Assembly (NCBI GenBank): GCA_021805585.1
Contig: JAJZEY010000476.1
Location: forward strand, 1 to 9,001
Length of the DNA stretch: 9,001 bases
Direction: 5' to 3'
Source: Planctomycetota bacterium
Lineage (GTDB): Bacteria; Planctomycetota; Phycisphaerae; WQYP01
Part shown: one piece after another, positions 1 through 6,211 of the stretch
How positions within the stretch are numbered: the first letter of the stretch is position 1
Layout of the letters: each line of letters opens with the position of its first letter
The notes under the pieces: generated by a model
Seen by the model: the letters and a program-made list of their open reading frames with translations, nothing else
Databases searched by the model: none
Told to the model about the DNA's origin: nothing
Program-made: the position numbers and the translations under genes

Positions 1-444
1 TACCAGATCGACCGCCGCAGCGGCCGCACGGGACATCCGTTCCGCAGCGCGGCGCTGCTGCGTTGCCGGGTCCGCGGGAATCACCGGACCACTGACGGAC
101 GCCTCCGTCTTTTTTTGTGTCTTTTTGTTCCGACTCTCAATCCATTCCTCAACCCATTGCGGACGCCGGGATGCGGACTGACTTGCAGCCGAAGCCAGCA
201 TAAGCATCAAACCAAGGGCATGCTTGCACGGGAACTTTCGGCTGGGACAACTGCATTTGAACGCGGGTTCGGATAGATCCACCCGCACCTGATAAGGCTT
301 GGTACCACTGCCCTGGCATTCCCCCCACAGCACGCGGTCGTCGCGTGCGGCGCTGCACCATTGGGTCGGTCCGGCAAGGGCCTGCCCCGCCCTGGCGGAA
401 CTTTCATCCGGGGCCAGCGCCAGAATTTGCTGCGTCGTCCACAT
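1..444 (-). CDS. SWIM zinc-finger family protein, N-terminal part (runs off left edge)
   Basis: The reading frame stays open from an ATG at 444 to the window edge, giving 148 residues of an incomplete protein. A SWIM-type zinc site is visible as C64-x-C66-x6-C73-x-H75, in the context FKCSCPSRKFPCKH. Just before it is the stretch LWGECQGSGTKPYQV, which is characteristic of the bacterial SWIM family, as is the N-terminus MWTTQQILALAPD. SWIM domains are thought to bind nucleic acid or protein; the cellular role of this bacterial family is not established. After the zinc site the sequence becomes charged and low in complexity (RNKKTQKKTEAS, then an Ala/Arg-rich stretch), probably a linker. An in-frame GTG at 447 is an alternative start: an AAAGG at 457-461 lies 9 bases before it and 12 before the ATG. 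In many genomes this family sits with MoxR ATPase and VWA-domain genes, which would lie left of the window. The family call is firm; the function is unknown. Confidence 0.88.
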   Translation of the reverse strand, partial: MWTTQQILALAPDESSARAGQALAGPTQWCSAARDDRVLWGECQGSGTKPYQVRVDLSEPAFKCSCPSRKFPCKHALGLMLMLASAASQSASRRPQWVEEWIESRNKKTQKKTEASVSGPVIPADPATQQRRAAERMSRAAAAAVDLV

Positions 445-461
445 CACGGCTTCCAACCTTT

Positions 462-495
462 ATTATGATCCCGTCATCCGGCTGGCGGAAGTATA
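462..495 (-). promoter_or_regulatory. Possible promoter region of the SWIM gene
   Basis: Reading the minus strand, two -10-like hexamers lie just before the SWIM gene: TATACT at 495-490 and CATAAT at 467-462. Neither has a convincing -35 box at 16-18 bases, so this is only a weak prediction. The rest of the 245-base gap to uppP (445-689) shows short GC-rich inverted repeats but no hairpin followed by a T-run, and no gene. Confidence 0.22.
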
Positions 496-689
496 TCTGA
501 AAGCTTTTTGCAATGGGAGTCGCCACGGAGCTTCACGCGGACCTGGAACTTGCCGCTAAATCGGGAACGCCGCCGTCGGCGGCCGGCCATGTCGGCCCAG
601 AATCCGATGCCCGTTGCAACCAATTGGCCAATGCCGACTTGTTCCGTTGTTCCGGGGCACGCGACCATCTATGGAGATGTGCTATCAGG

Positions 690-1610
690 TCAGTGATACA
701 GGATCACCAGCGAAATACCGCCGGCTGCCACGCAATAGATGGCGAACGGAAGCAGACGCCGGGTTTCAAAATATTTCATCAGGAAGCGCGTGCTGACATA
801 CGCGGTAATACCGGCGGCAAGGGCCGCGGGAATCGTCAGATGCAGAATATCCCGCGCTTCGGGTTTGAACAGCGCCGGAAGTTTCAGCAATCCGGCGGCG
901 GCGATAACCGGGGTCGCCAGCATAAACGCAAAACGGCAGGCTTCTTCATAACTAAGGCCGGCCAGAATGCCGCCCACAATCGCCACGCCCGATCGGGAAA
1001 TGCCGGGAAACAGCGCCAGGGTCTGGCTGGCCCCCACCAGCGTGGCAGCCTTAAAGGAAAGCTCTTCGGCCTTTTTCTGTTGCGCATCCTTGGCCTGACG
1101 CTCCGCCTTACGCTTGAGAATATCCCCCGCCAGCATGACTCCGCCGTTGAGAATCAGAAACACGGCAACCAGCCAGAGGTAATGGGGATTGTCAAAAAAC
1201 AGCCGAAACTTTTTCTGAAACACCAGACCCACCAGCCCTACCACAAGCGTGCCCGCAACCAGCAGCCACGCGAATTTGCTGTCCCGGTCGTAAACAAAGG
1301 TCATGCGTTTGGCACTCCCCAGATAGGCCAGAATCACCTTTTTCCATTCCTTCCAGAAATAAAGCAGCAGGGCCGCGGCCGTGGCCAGGTGCAGCGCCAC
1401 AACAAACGAAAGAAAATTTTTGTTTTGGGAATTAAAATGCCAATGAAGGAGTGCCTTGATCAGAATAATATGTCCCAGGGAACTGATTGGAAAGAGTTCG
1501 GAAAAACCCTGTAAAAGCCCCAGAAGGATGGCCTGAAGAAGCGTCAGGTGCAAAGCCGGCTGGGGCAGGGCCGCCAATGACAATAGGGGCGGCGGAAAAC
1601 TGGATATCAT
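690..1610 (-). CDS. uppP: Undecaprenyl-diphosphate phosphatase (UppP/BacA family)
   Basis: This integral membrane enzyme dephosphorylates undecaprenyl pyrophosphate to recycle the lipid carrier for peptidoglycan and other envelope polymers; extra copies give bacitracin resistance. The 306-residue protein shows both family signatures: Q34-GFS-E38 followed by LFPISSLGH (the Q/ExxxE motif, ending at H47), and P202-GISRS-207 (the PGxSRS motif), followed by a hydrophobic C-terminal half. The usual Thr of PGxSRSxxT is Ala210 here. A charged Lys/Glu/Gln-rich stretch (about 165-187, KRKAERQAKDAQQKKAEE) separates the two halves and helps explain why it is longer than the roughly 270-residue Escherichia coli protein. 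The ATG at 1610 was chosen over one 99 bases upstream because a perfect AAGGAG lies 7 bases before it and because the hydrophobic sequence begins soon after. It is apparently monocistronic. Confidence 0.95.
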   Translation of the reverse strand: MISSFPPPLLSLAALPQPALHLTLLQAILLGLLQGFSELFPISSLGHIILIKALLHWHFNSQNKNFLSFVVALHLATAAALLLYFWKEWKKVILAYLGSAKRMTFVYDRDSKFAWLLVAGTLVVGLVGLVFQKKFRLFFDNPHYLWLVAVFLILNGGVMLAGDILKRKAERQAKDAQQKKAEELSFKAATLVGASQTLALFPGISRSGVAIVGGILAGLSYEEACRFAFMLATPVIAAAGLLKLPALFKPEARDILHLTIPAALAAGITAYVSTRFLMKYFETRRLLPFAIYCVAAGGISLVILYH

Positions 1611-1617
1611 GCAAAAT

Positions 1618-1623
1618 CTCCTT
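1618..1623 (-). promoter_or_regulatory. Ribosome binding site of uppP
   Basis: The minus strand reads AAGGAG, 7 bases before the ATG at 1610. This near-ideal Shine-Dalgarno sequence decides the start and argues against the upstream in-frame ATG at 1709, which would add 33 residues without membrane or family character. Confidence 0.85.
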
Positions 1624-1700
1624 GTGCGGCATCGGCCGCCGACGGCAGTCCCGCCCAACCATCCAACGGACTTTCCGCAGTGCGATGGTTCATGAAAGGC

Positions 1701-1728
1701 ATCATGCACACATCGGAAAGATTATCAA
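1701..1728 (-). promoter_or_regulatory. Candidate promoter of uppP
   Basis: On the minus strand TTGATA (1728-1723; 5 of 6 match to TTGACA) is followed after 16 bases by CATGAT (1706-1701; 4 of 6 match to TATAAT). This would give a leader of roughly 85 bases before the uppP start. The match is suggestive only. Confidence 0.27.
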
Positions 1729-1770
1729 GTTCGCGTGCCGGCTTAAGTCGCACCGAGAGACAATTTGGGG

Positions 1771-2367
1771 TCACTCGGATTCGGTCTGCGGATGCCTGCG
1801 CAGCGCGCCTTCAATGCGCTTGTCCGGAATAAGCCAGATGATGGCGACCAGAACGTAAAGCGCGATTGAAATCCAGGAACTGACAAACGCCAGGCCGATT
1901 GCCGCAATGTACGCCACCATGGAAAATTTGCCTTTGCGATCTCGTCCAATTGCGCCGGCCAGAAGCGATTCTTTGCCTTGCGACCGGATAATGGCCCATT
2001 GCAGAATGGTGTAGGCAATCGCGGCCAGCATCATCACAACCCCATAGACCGCGGTAGGCAAAGTCGCAAAATGATTTTCGCCCATCCAGCCGGTGACAAA
2101 CGGAATCAGCGAAAGCCAGAAAAGCAGATGCAGATTGGCCCACATGATTGCCCCGTTTACTTCATGCGCCACATGAAGAAGGTGATGATGGTTGTTCCAA
2201 TAAATGCCGACAAAGACAAAGCTAAGGGCATAATTAAACAAGACGGGTGCCACAGGCACCAGAGCGCCGGCGTTGGTTTCGTGCGGAATGCGCAAATCCA
2301 GAACCATAATCGTAATGATGATGGCGATAACACCATCCGAGAACGCTTCCAGCCGATTTTTTTTCAT
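1771..2367 (-). CDS. TMEM175 (DUF1211) family membrane protein, putative potassium channel
   Basis: The 198-residue protein opens with the family hallmark R5-LEA-FSDG12 at the start of the first membrane helix, continuing as a long hydrophobic run (VIAIIITIMVLDL). About six membrane segments can be read: near 12-28, 43-62, 75-95, 105-125, 150-165 and 168-188. The C-terminus has the typical WLIPDKRIE ending. Bacterial TMEM175 homologues are single-repeat six-helix proteins that assemble as tetramers and conduct potassium; whether this one does is inferred from the family. A histidine-rich NNHHHLLH follows the second helix, also common in the family. The start is the first ATG after an in-frame TGA only 6 bases upstream, although there is no strong Shine-Dalgarno sequence. 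It lies 160 bases upstream of uppP on the same strand and is divergent from the TIM-barrel gene. Confidence 0.9.
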   Translation of the reverse strand: MKKNRLEAFSDGVIAIIITIMVLDLRIPHETNAGALVPVAPVLFNYALSFVFVGIYWNNHHHLLHVAHEVNGAIMWANLHLLFWLSLIPFVTGWMGENHFATLPTAVYGVVMMLAAIAYTILQWAIIRSQGKESLLAGAIGRDRKGKFSMVAYIAAIGLAFVSSWISIALYVLVAIIWLIPDKRIEGALRRHPQTESE

Positions 2368-2602
2368 GGTTCAAACCGGTTCCCGGCGTCCGCGGGACGG
2401 CCCGTTCCGCATGACGCATTTTTATAATCCGCCGTTGCCGAACCGTCGGCCCTCTGAAGGTAAAGCCTAACGGAGCGGCACCAAACTCTCAACCGGGCGG
2501 ATATGCTGGCAAAGAATGGACCAGAGCGCATAATGGTCATCAGGAAACAGGTCGTGCCACGCACTGTGCCATTGGGCGAGTTCGGCGGCCTGGGAAATTT
2601 TC
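2368..2602. other. Divergent intergenic region with an AT-rich promoter-like core
   Basis: This 235-base region separates the minus-strand TMEM175 gene from the plus-strand TIM-barrel gene. It carries an AT island at 2419-2428 in otherwise GC-rich DNA. Read on the plus strand it gives a perfect TATAAT (2423-2428); read on the minus strand it gives TATAAA (2426-2421), about 55 bases before the TMEM175 start. No good -35 box is visible for either. The right half (2467-2602) contains a weak minus-strand reading frame described separately. Confidence 0.4.
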
Positions 2603-2616
2603 GTGACGATTATGCT
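2467..2616 (-). other. Open minus-strand frame without a standard start, doubtful
   Basis: Between an in-frame TGA at 2619-2617 and a TAG at 2469-2467 lie 49 codons that translate to a Trp- and His-rich peptide containing ELAQWHSAWHDLFPDDHYAL. It looks more like protein than a random frame, but it has no ATG, GTG or TTG in its first 40 codons. It overlaps the start of the plus-strand TIM-barrel gene by about 14 bases. It could be a remnant of a gene, a product with a rare start codon (ATT at codon 7), or chance. Confidence 0.12.
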
Positions 2617-3484
2617 TCAACAAACGCCACCATCTGACACACAGCCCGTGCCGGCAAGTTTAGCCATTGATGCCGTGGATGCGGATATCCGCACCGGAAT
2701 TGATTTTGCCGCTTCGCTGGCGGTAACCGGCATTTCAATGGGAGCGGACCACCCGATTCTTTCCGGCCCGGATATGGGGCAAACCGCCCGCCGACATTTT
2801 CTGCATACACTTAAATCAAGGCAATTGTCGCTTGACTGCCTGCGAACCGGCGCTGGAGCGGATGGCCTTTTTTCAGATCAATCAATAAATCGGCTGGTGG
2901 AGCGGGGCGAATCGGCCATTGCGCTGGCTCACGATTTTCGCTGTCCGCTGGTAAGCATTTACATTGGCGAGCCACCGCCCCGGCCCGTTTCGCCCGCTTC
3001 CTACCCCTTGACGGAACAAGTCGAAGGCTGGCATCCCGACACCCTGCACGCCCTGGCGGTCCTGGCGGAAATGGCGGATCGCAGGGGAACGATTCTGGCG
3101 CTCTGCGGCGGCAATGTAACGGCGATCAACCGGTTGCTGGCCCACGCCAACACGCCTGGTGTGCGCGGCGGAATTGATTCACTTCGGCTGATCGCTTCAG
3201 GCCACGACGTGCCCCAGGCCGTTGGAACCATTTCCGGCAAGATCGCGATCTGGATATGTTCCGATGCCCAGCGTATGGGTCGCTCGGTTGCCGCCTGCCC
3301 GCTGGGTGAAGGGCAAATGGAACCAGCGGCTGTTTTGCAGTCTTTACACGATTCAGACTTCCAGGGACTTATTCTGCTGGACCCACGGCATACCACCCAC
3401 CGGCACCAAACCGCCCGGCATGATGTCAATTTTCTGCGGAATTTACTGGCGACCGGCCGAAACCCGGCCCAACGCAAACGGTGA
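2603..3484 (+). CDS. Sugar phosphate isomerase/epimerase-like TIM-barrel protein (probably non-catalytic)
   Basis: The 293-residue protein has the layout of the xylose-isomerase-like (AP endonuclease 2) TIM-barrel superfamily: a region like DFAASLAVTGISM, then a GLFSDQSINRLVERGESAIALAHDFRCPLVSIYIGE helix-strand unit, then a LAVLAEMADRRGTILALCGGN strand, GGIDSLRLIASGHDVPQAV, and a PLGEGQMEPAAVLQSLHDSDFQGLILL ending. The residues that usually bind metal seem altered: the Glu expected in the LALE-type strand is Cys168, the His of the HxxD-type strand is replaced in IWICSDA (217-222), and the last Glu is Asp260; Asp192 is kept. This alignment is by eye. No substrate can be named. The GTG at 2603 has a weak GGGA 7 bases upstream; an ATG at 2612 is possible. 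The stop overlaps the next start (GTGA), suggesting coupled translation with the biotin ligase. Confidence 0.75.
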   Translation: MTIMLQQTPPSDTQPVPASLAIDAVDADIRTGIDFAASLAVTGISMGADHPILSGPDMGQTARRHFLHTLKSRQLSLDCLRTGAGADGLFSDQSINRLVERGESAIALAHDFRCPLVSIYIGEPPPRPVSPASYPLTEQVEGWHPDTLHALAVLAEMADRRGTILALCGGNVTAINRLLAHANTPGVRGGIDSLRLIASGHDVPQAVGTISGKIAIWICSDAQRMGRSVAACPLGEGQMEPAAVLQSLHDSDFQGLILLDPRHTTHRHQTARHDVNFLRNLLATGRNPAQRKR

Positions 3485-4323
3485 AACGGATGGACGCACC
3501 TTCGCTTATTCCGGAGATTCCGTGGCGGATTCATCGCTACGATACTGTTGATTCCACACAAAACCTGGCCCTGCACGAAGCACGGAATATCGTATCCACG
3601 AACCCCGATTTACCGCCTTGCAGCCATTTTTCCGTGCATATCGCACAGCGGCAAACCCAGGGCCGGGGGCAGTACGCACGGGCGTGGGAAAGCCCCGCCG
3701 GCGGGCTGTATTTAAGCCTGGTCATTGCCGGCGCACCGGAATTGGAATCGCATGCCACCCCCCTGCTGGCGGGCGTTGCCGTGATTCGCACGATACTGCG
3801 GTTACCGGGCATCCGGGCGGCAGAAGGCGATATTACAATTCGCTGGCCCAACGACATTTTGCTGGGCGGAAAAAAACTGGCCGGGATTTTAAGTGAAGGC
3901 ATATCCCAGGGCAGGCAAAAGGCGGTGGTGATTGGAATTGGCCTGAATTTAAATACCAAAACAGCGGATTTTCCGCCGCGGATCGCCACTTTTGCCACCA
4001 GTCTGGCCGCCTTCACCCGACGGATATATGACACTTCCGACGTTGTCCGGCTGTTGCTGGACCAGATTCAGACGATATGGCGGGGCCTGGCCGCGGTGCC
4101 GCGGTCGGCGACATTGGACGATGCGATCAAGCAGATATCCCTGCATGATTATTTGCAAGGCCGTCTGGTGTCAATATGCGCGGATGGCCAAACCATCACC
4201 GGTCGCGGGGACGGCCTTTCCGCCGAGGGTGCGTTGCTGCTGCAAACCGCAGGCCGCCTGATACCGATACTCTCGGGCACCATTGTGGCCGTGGATGGCG
4301 AACCGGTACGGGCGGCACTGTGA
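3481..4323 (+). CDS. birA: Biotin--[acetyl-CoA-carboxylase] ligase, catalytic type without HTH
   Basis: The enzyme activates biotin with ATP to biotinyl-5'-AMP and transfers it to the lysine of the biotin carrier protein of acetyl-CoA carboxylase. The 280-residue protein begins almost directly with the catalytic domain (DTVDSTQNLA at 21-30). It has the adenylate-binding loop G61-R-G-Q-Y-A-R-A-W69 followed by SPAGGLYLSL, and the biotin-site motif R121-WPNDILLGGKKLAGILSE, in which K132 aligns with the biotin/adenylate-contacting Lys. It ends with the small C-terminal domain (LSAEGALLLQTAGRL). No winged-helix domain is present, so this is the monofunctional class and not a biotin-operon repressor. 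The GTG start overlaps the previous stop by four bases; an ATG three codons later is an alternative. No strong ribosome binding site is seen, consistent with translational coupling. Confidence 0.93.
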   Translation: MKRMDAPSLIPEIPWRIHRYDTVDSTQNLALHEARNIVSTNPDLPPCSHFSVHIAQRQTQGRGQYARAWESPAGGLYLSLVIAGAPELESHATPLLAGVAVIRTILRLPGIRAAEGDITIRWPNDILLGGKKLAGILSEGISQGRQKAVVIGIGLNLNTKTADFPPRIATFATSLAAFTRRIYDTSDVVRLLLDQIQTIWRGLAAVPRSATLDDAIKQISLHDYLQGRLVSICADGQTITGRGDGLSAEGALLLQTAGRLIPILSGTIVAVDGEPVRAAL

Positions 4324-4341
4324 ATAACTTGACAGCTTTTT

Positions 4342-4347
4342 AAGGAG
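4342..4347 (+). promoter_or_regulatory. Ribosome binding site of the propeller protein
   Basis: AAGGAG lies 7 bases before the ATG at 4355. It fixes the start and gives the gene its own strong initiation signal despite only 31 bases separating it from birA. Confidence 0.82.
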
Positions 4348-4354
4348 ATTCGTC

Positions 4355-5368
4355 ATGCGGAACACCGTGCGTTATGCCGCCGCCGCCCTGTTGATGCTGC
4401 TGCTGACATGTGTGATCCCGGCGGAAACGCCGGCGGCGGCCCCCGCATGGATACACGTATCCAAAGCGCCGGCTCCGCTGTTTGACGATCCGGTGTGGCA
4501 CGGGGCGGCGGACCCGTTTGTGGTTTGGATGCCGAACAAAGGGGCCAATCATACGGGTCAATGGTGGATGTATTACACCCAGCGGCGGGCGGCGATGCGG
4601 CATCCGCCGGGCGTATTGTGGTGCCACGGCACAGCCATTGGAATTGCAACATCGGCGGATGGGATTCACTGGAAGTATCGGGGCATATGCCGGGGTCCGC
4701 ATGGACTTGGCGATCCGATGAAAGCACACGTCACATGGTGGGCACCCTGCTTTGCCTGGCAAAAGGGGACACTGGAGATGTTTGTGGTGGAAGTGCACGG
4801 CATTTTTACCAGCTGGACGGGCCGCGCCACGATTGAGCATTTTGCCAGCAAAGACGGCGTTCACTGGACATTTATTTCCACAGTGCCGTTGTCATCGTCC
4901 CGTTGTATTGACCCCACATTGTGGAAAATTCACGGAAAATGGTACATGTGGTACAAAGACGAACGCCACGGATCCCGCATTTGGATGGCGGAATCAACTC
5001 ATCTGAATCACTGGCGTGACGATCGGCAGGTAGTGGCGTGGCCAAGTCAGGAAGCGCCGTTTGTATGGCGATGGCATCATGCCTACTGGCTGATTACCGA
5101 CACCGATTCCCATGGCCTGCGGATTTACCGTTCAAAATCCGGCACCGGACACTGGGTATACAACGCCACCGTGCTGGCCGGTGCCAACGGAAGGCGAACG
5201 CTGGATAACGCACCGGGACACCATCCGGCGGTGATCACTCAAAAGAGACAATGCGTACTGTTTTATTTCACGCAATTCGGTCGGCGGTCGTATATCCAGA
5301 TGGCGCATCTGGTGATTAATAAACAGGGCAAGGCTCGCTGCCTGCGCAATGAATATGCTCCGCGCTGA
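4355..5368 (+). CDS. Exported five-bladed beta-propeller protein, GH43/GH32-like glycosidase
   Basis: The 337-residue protein starts with a signal peptide (RNTVRY, then a hydrophobic core to about residue 21, cleavage probably near AETPAAA at 23-29). The rest repeats a blade pattern: AADPFVVW (Asp53), QWWMYYTQ, GIATSADGIHWKYRG, TWWAPCFAW with LEMFVVEV, FASKDGVHWTF, IDPTLWKIHGKWYMWYKDE (Asp186, Asp202, Glu203), APFVWRWHHAYWLITD, and HHPAVI with VLFYFTQFG. The alternating ADPF, SxDGxHW and DPTLW elements are typical of GH43/GH32/GH117-type propellers, in which Asp of the first blade and an Asp/Glu pair form the active site. Asp53 and Asp186 are good candidates. The protein is unusually rich in Trp and His. 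The substrate is unknown; an extracytoplasmic glycan is likely. It follows birA by 31 bases and may be cotranscribed, but there is no functional link. Confidence 0.75.
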   Translation: MRNTVRYAAAALLMLLLTCVIPAETPAAAPAWIHVSKAPAPLFDDPVWHGAADPFVVWMPNKGANHTGQWWMYYTQRRAAMRHPPGVLWCHGTAIGIATSADGIHWKYRGICRGPHGLGDPMKAHVTWWAPCFAWQKGTLEMFVVEVHGIFTSWTGRATIEHFASKDGVHWTFISTVPLSSSRCIDPTLWKIHGKWYMWYKDERHGSRIWMAESTHLNHWRDDRQVVAWPSQEAPFVWRWHHAYWLITDTDSHGLRIYRSKSGTGHWVYNATVLAGANGRRTLDNAPGHHPAVITQKRQCVLFYFTQFGRRSYIQMAHLVINKQGKARCLRNEYAPR

Positions 5369-5405
5369 ATTTGACATTGCCGCCGTATTTATTTAGGCTA
5401 CCTTC

Positions 5406-5798
5406 ATGGCACTTGTGTTGAAACACGTTCTGATTGCGGCATTATGCCTGTCGTTTGGTCTTGGTATTAACTGTTGCAGGTGCCGGCCCGCCGACGCAAC
5501 ATTCGCCCACGCTCCGGCTAGCATGACACACTGCCAAATGGCGGCTAAGGCGAAGCTTGGCGCATGGACCCACTGCGGCGATTGTCATTGCCGTGAACGT
5601 ACCATACGCACGCTTTGCCTGCGCAGGCTGGAAATTGCGGCACCGACAGCCGCAGGCCCGCGGTTTTGGACAGTCGTTGGCATTCAGGCCGCCAACGAAC
5701 AAAAAGGCTGCCCACGGTTTTTGACCCATTACCTCGTGCACGATGGCGCTTCGGCGAATCAATCACTTCTGTCGCTGCACTGCGCGCTTAGGGTCTGA
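5406..5798 (+). CDS. Small exported Cys/His-rich protein, putative metal binding
   Basis: I do not recognise a named family. The 130-residue protein has a hydrophobic N-terminal segment (LIAALCLSFGLGI, about 9-21) that reads as a signal peptide or anchor. It is followed by clustered candidate copper ligands: C23-C24-x-C26, H42-C43-x-M45, and H56-C57-x-x-C60-H61-C62. More Cys/His occur towards the C-terminus (ending LSLHCALRV). Size, export signal and position just before a copper oxidase cluster recall the CopL and DUF2946 proteins that precede copper resistance genes in Proteobacteria, but that is analogy, not shown homology. The ATG at 5406 has only a weak upstream site; the gene begins 37 bases after the propeller gene. 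A function in binding or sensing periplasmic copper is inferred. Confidence 0.6.
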   Translation: MALVLKHVLIAALCLSFGLGINCCRCRPADATFAHAPASMTHCQMAAKAKLGAWTHCGDCHCRERTIRTLCLRRLEIAAPTAAGPRFWTVVGIQAANEQKGCPRFLTHYLVHDGASANQSLLSLHCALRV

Positions 5799-5806
5799 TA
5801 CCCGTG

Positions 5807-5829
5807 GCATATGGCCCGCGGGCATATGC
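5807..5829. repeat. Near-perfect dyad, candidate operator or hairpin
   Basis: The segment reads GCATATGGCCC, then GGGCATATGC after a central GC. The arms are inverted copies with one extra G in the left arm. The core GCCCGCGGGC is itself a perfect palindrome, flanked by CATATG-type half sites. It begins 8 bases after the Cys-rich gene and ends just before the AT-rich promoter-like stretch of the Met-rich lipoprotein gene. There is no T-run, so a terminator is unlikely; a binding site for a dimeric regulator is the simplest reading. Confidence 0.5.
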
Positions 5830-5833
5830 TGAA

Positions 5834-5868
5834 TTGCGTTCGCATTTTTCCAATCTTATTTAAATATT
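5834..5868 (+). promoter_or_regulatory. Candidate promoter of the copper operon
   Basis: TTGCGT (5834-5839) resembles a -35 box, and an AT-rich run begins 17 bases later (TATTTAAATATT, 5857-5868). The -10 match is poor, but the AT content stands out sharply from the surroundings. The putative start of transcription would fall close to the start codon at 5882, after the dyad at 5807-5829. Confidence 0.3.
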
Positions 5869-5881
5869 AAAGAGAAACACC

Positions 5882-6211
5882 ATGCGTTGGATTTATTTTT
5901 CCGCGCCGGGCATTTGCGCTGCCGCTCTGTTTTTGGGCGCATGCAGCCAGGTGTCCAAACCGTCGGCCGTGGCCGTTCAAAACATCGCGGACCCTGCGAA
6001 TCCGCGGGCCGTCGGCGGTCGGGCAATACCACAGACGGATTTTCTTAATATCTCCCAGCCTGCGGCGCAAATTGCCCAGCCATCCGTGCTGATTCTAAAT
6101 AGGACCACGGGCACCGCACCGGCATCAACGTCGAAATCCGACATGCACGGCATGAAAGGAATGAAGATGAATTCAATGCCCGGAATGAACATGAAGGGAG
6201 ACACGCAGTGA
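5882..6211 (+). CDS. Small lipoprotein with Met-rich tail, putative periplasmic copper binder
   Basis: The 109-residue protein has a lipoprotein signal (RWIYFSAPG, hydrophobic core, lipobox L18-G-A-C21), so the mature protein should be anchored by a lipid at Cys21. The middle (about 22-80) is a low-complexity Ala/Pro/Asn/Gln-rich linker. The last 22 residues carry seven methionines and one histidine (M88, H89, M91, M94, M96, M99, M102, M104) in MxxM-like spacing. Such Met-rich motifs bind Cu(I) or Ag(I) in CusF, CopC and CueO-type proteins; the function here is inferred from that and from the neighbours. No family name is recognised. It has an imperfect AAGAG ahead of the ATG. Its last codons contain the ribosome binding site of the TolC-like gene, and the two frames overlap by four bases. 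Confidence 0.72.
   Translation: MRWIYFSAPGICAAALFLGACSQVSKPSAVAVQNIADPANPRAVGGRAIPQTDFLNISQPAAQIAQPSVLILNRTTGTAPASTSKSDMHGMKGMKMNSMPGMNMKGDTQ
6194..6200 (+). promoter_or_regulatory. Ribosome binding site of the TolC-like gene inside the lipoprotein gene
   Basis: AAGGGAG lies 7 bases before the GTG at 6208, within the end of the upstream coding sequence. It supports the GTG start over an ATG at 6253 and implies tight translational coupling of the two genes. Confidence 0.75.

Noticed and set aside
564..600. GC-rich inverted repeats downstream of uppP, considered as a terminator
   Set aside because: The stems are short, they lie about 90 or more bases past the stop, and no T-run follows on the minus strand.
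513..1514. Long plus-strand frame of 333 codons
   Set aside because: It lies almost entirely antisense to uppP, whose catalytic motifs are unmistakable. The translation is Gln/His/Arg/Lys-rich without any domain, as expected for a shadow frame.
1611..1709. N-terminal extension of uppP from the ATG at 1709
   Set aside because: The 33 extra residues lack family or membrane character, while the internal ATG at 1610 has a perfect ribosome binding site 7 bases upstream.
3001..3576. Minus-strand frame of 191 codons
   Set aside because: It is antisense to the TIM-barrel gene and the start of birA, with an Arg/Cys/Pro/Ser-rich composition and no recognisable motif.
4329..4334. Perfect TTGACA -35-like hexamer after birA
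   Set aside because: A -10 box at normal spacing would fall on the ribosome binding site and start codon of the propeller gene, and none is seen there, so it is probably chance.
4382..4420. Possible lipobox (LLTC, ending at Cys19) in the propeller protein
   Set aside because: Thr directly before the Cys is atypical for a lipobox, and a normal signal peptidase I site follows near the Ala-rich stretch at 23-29.
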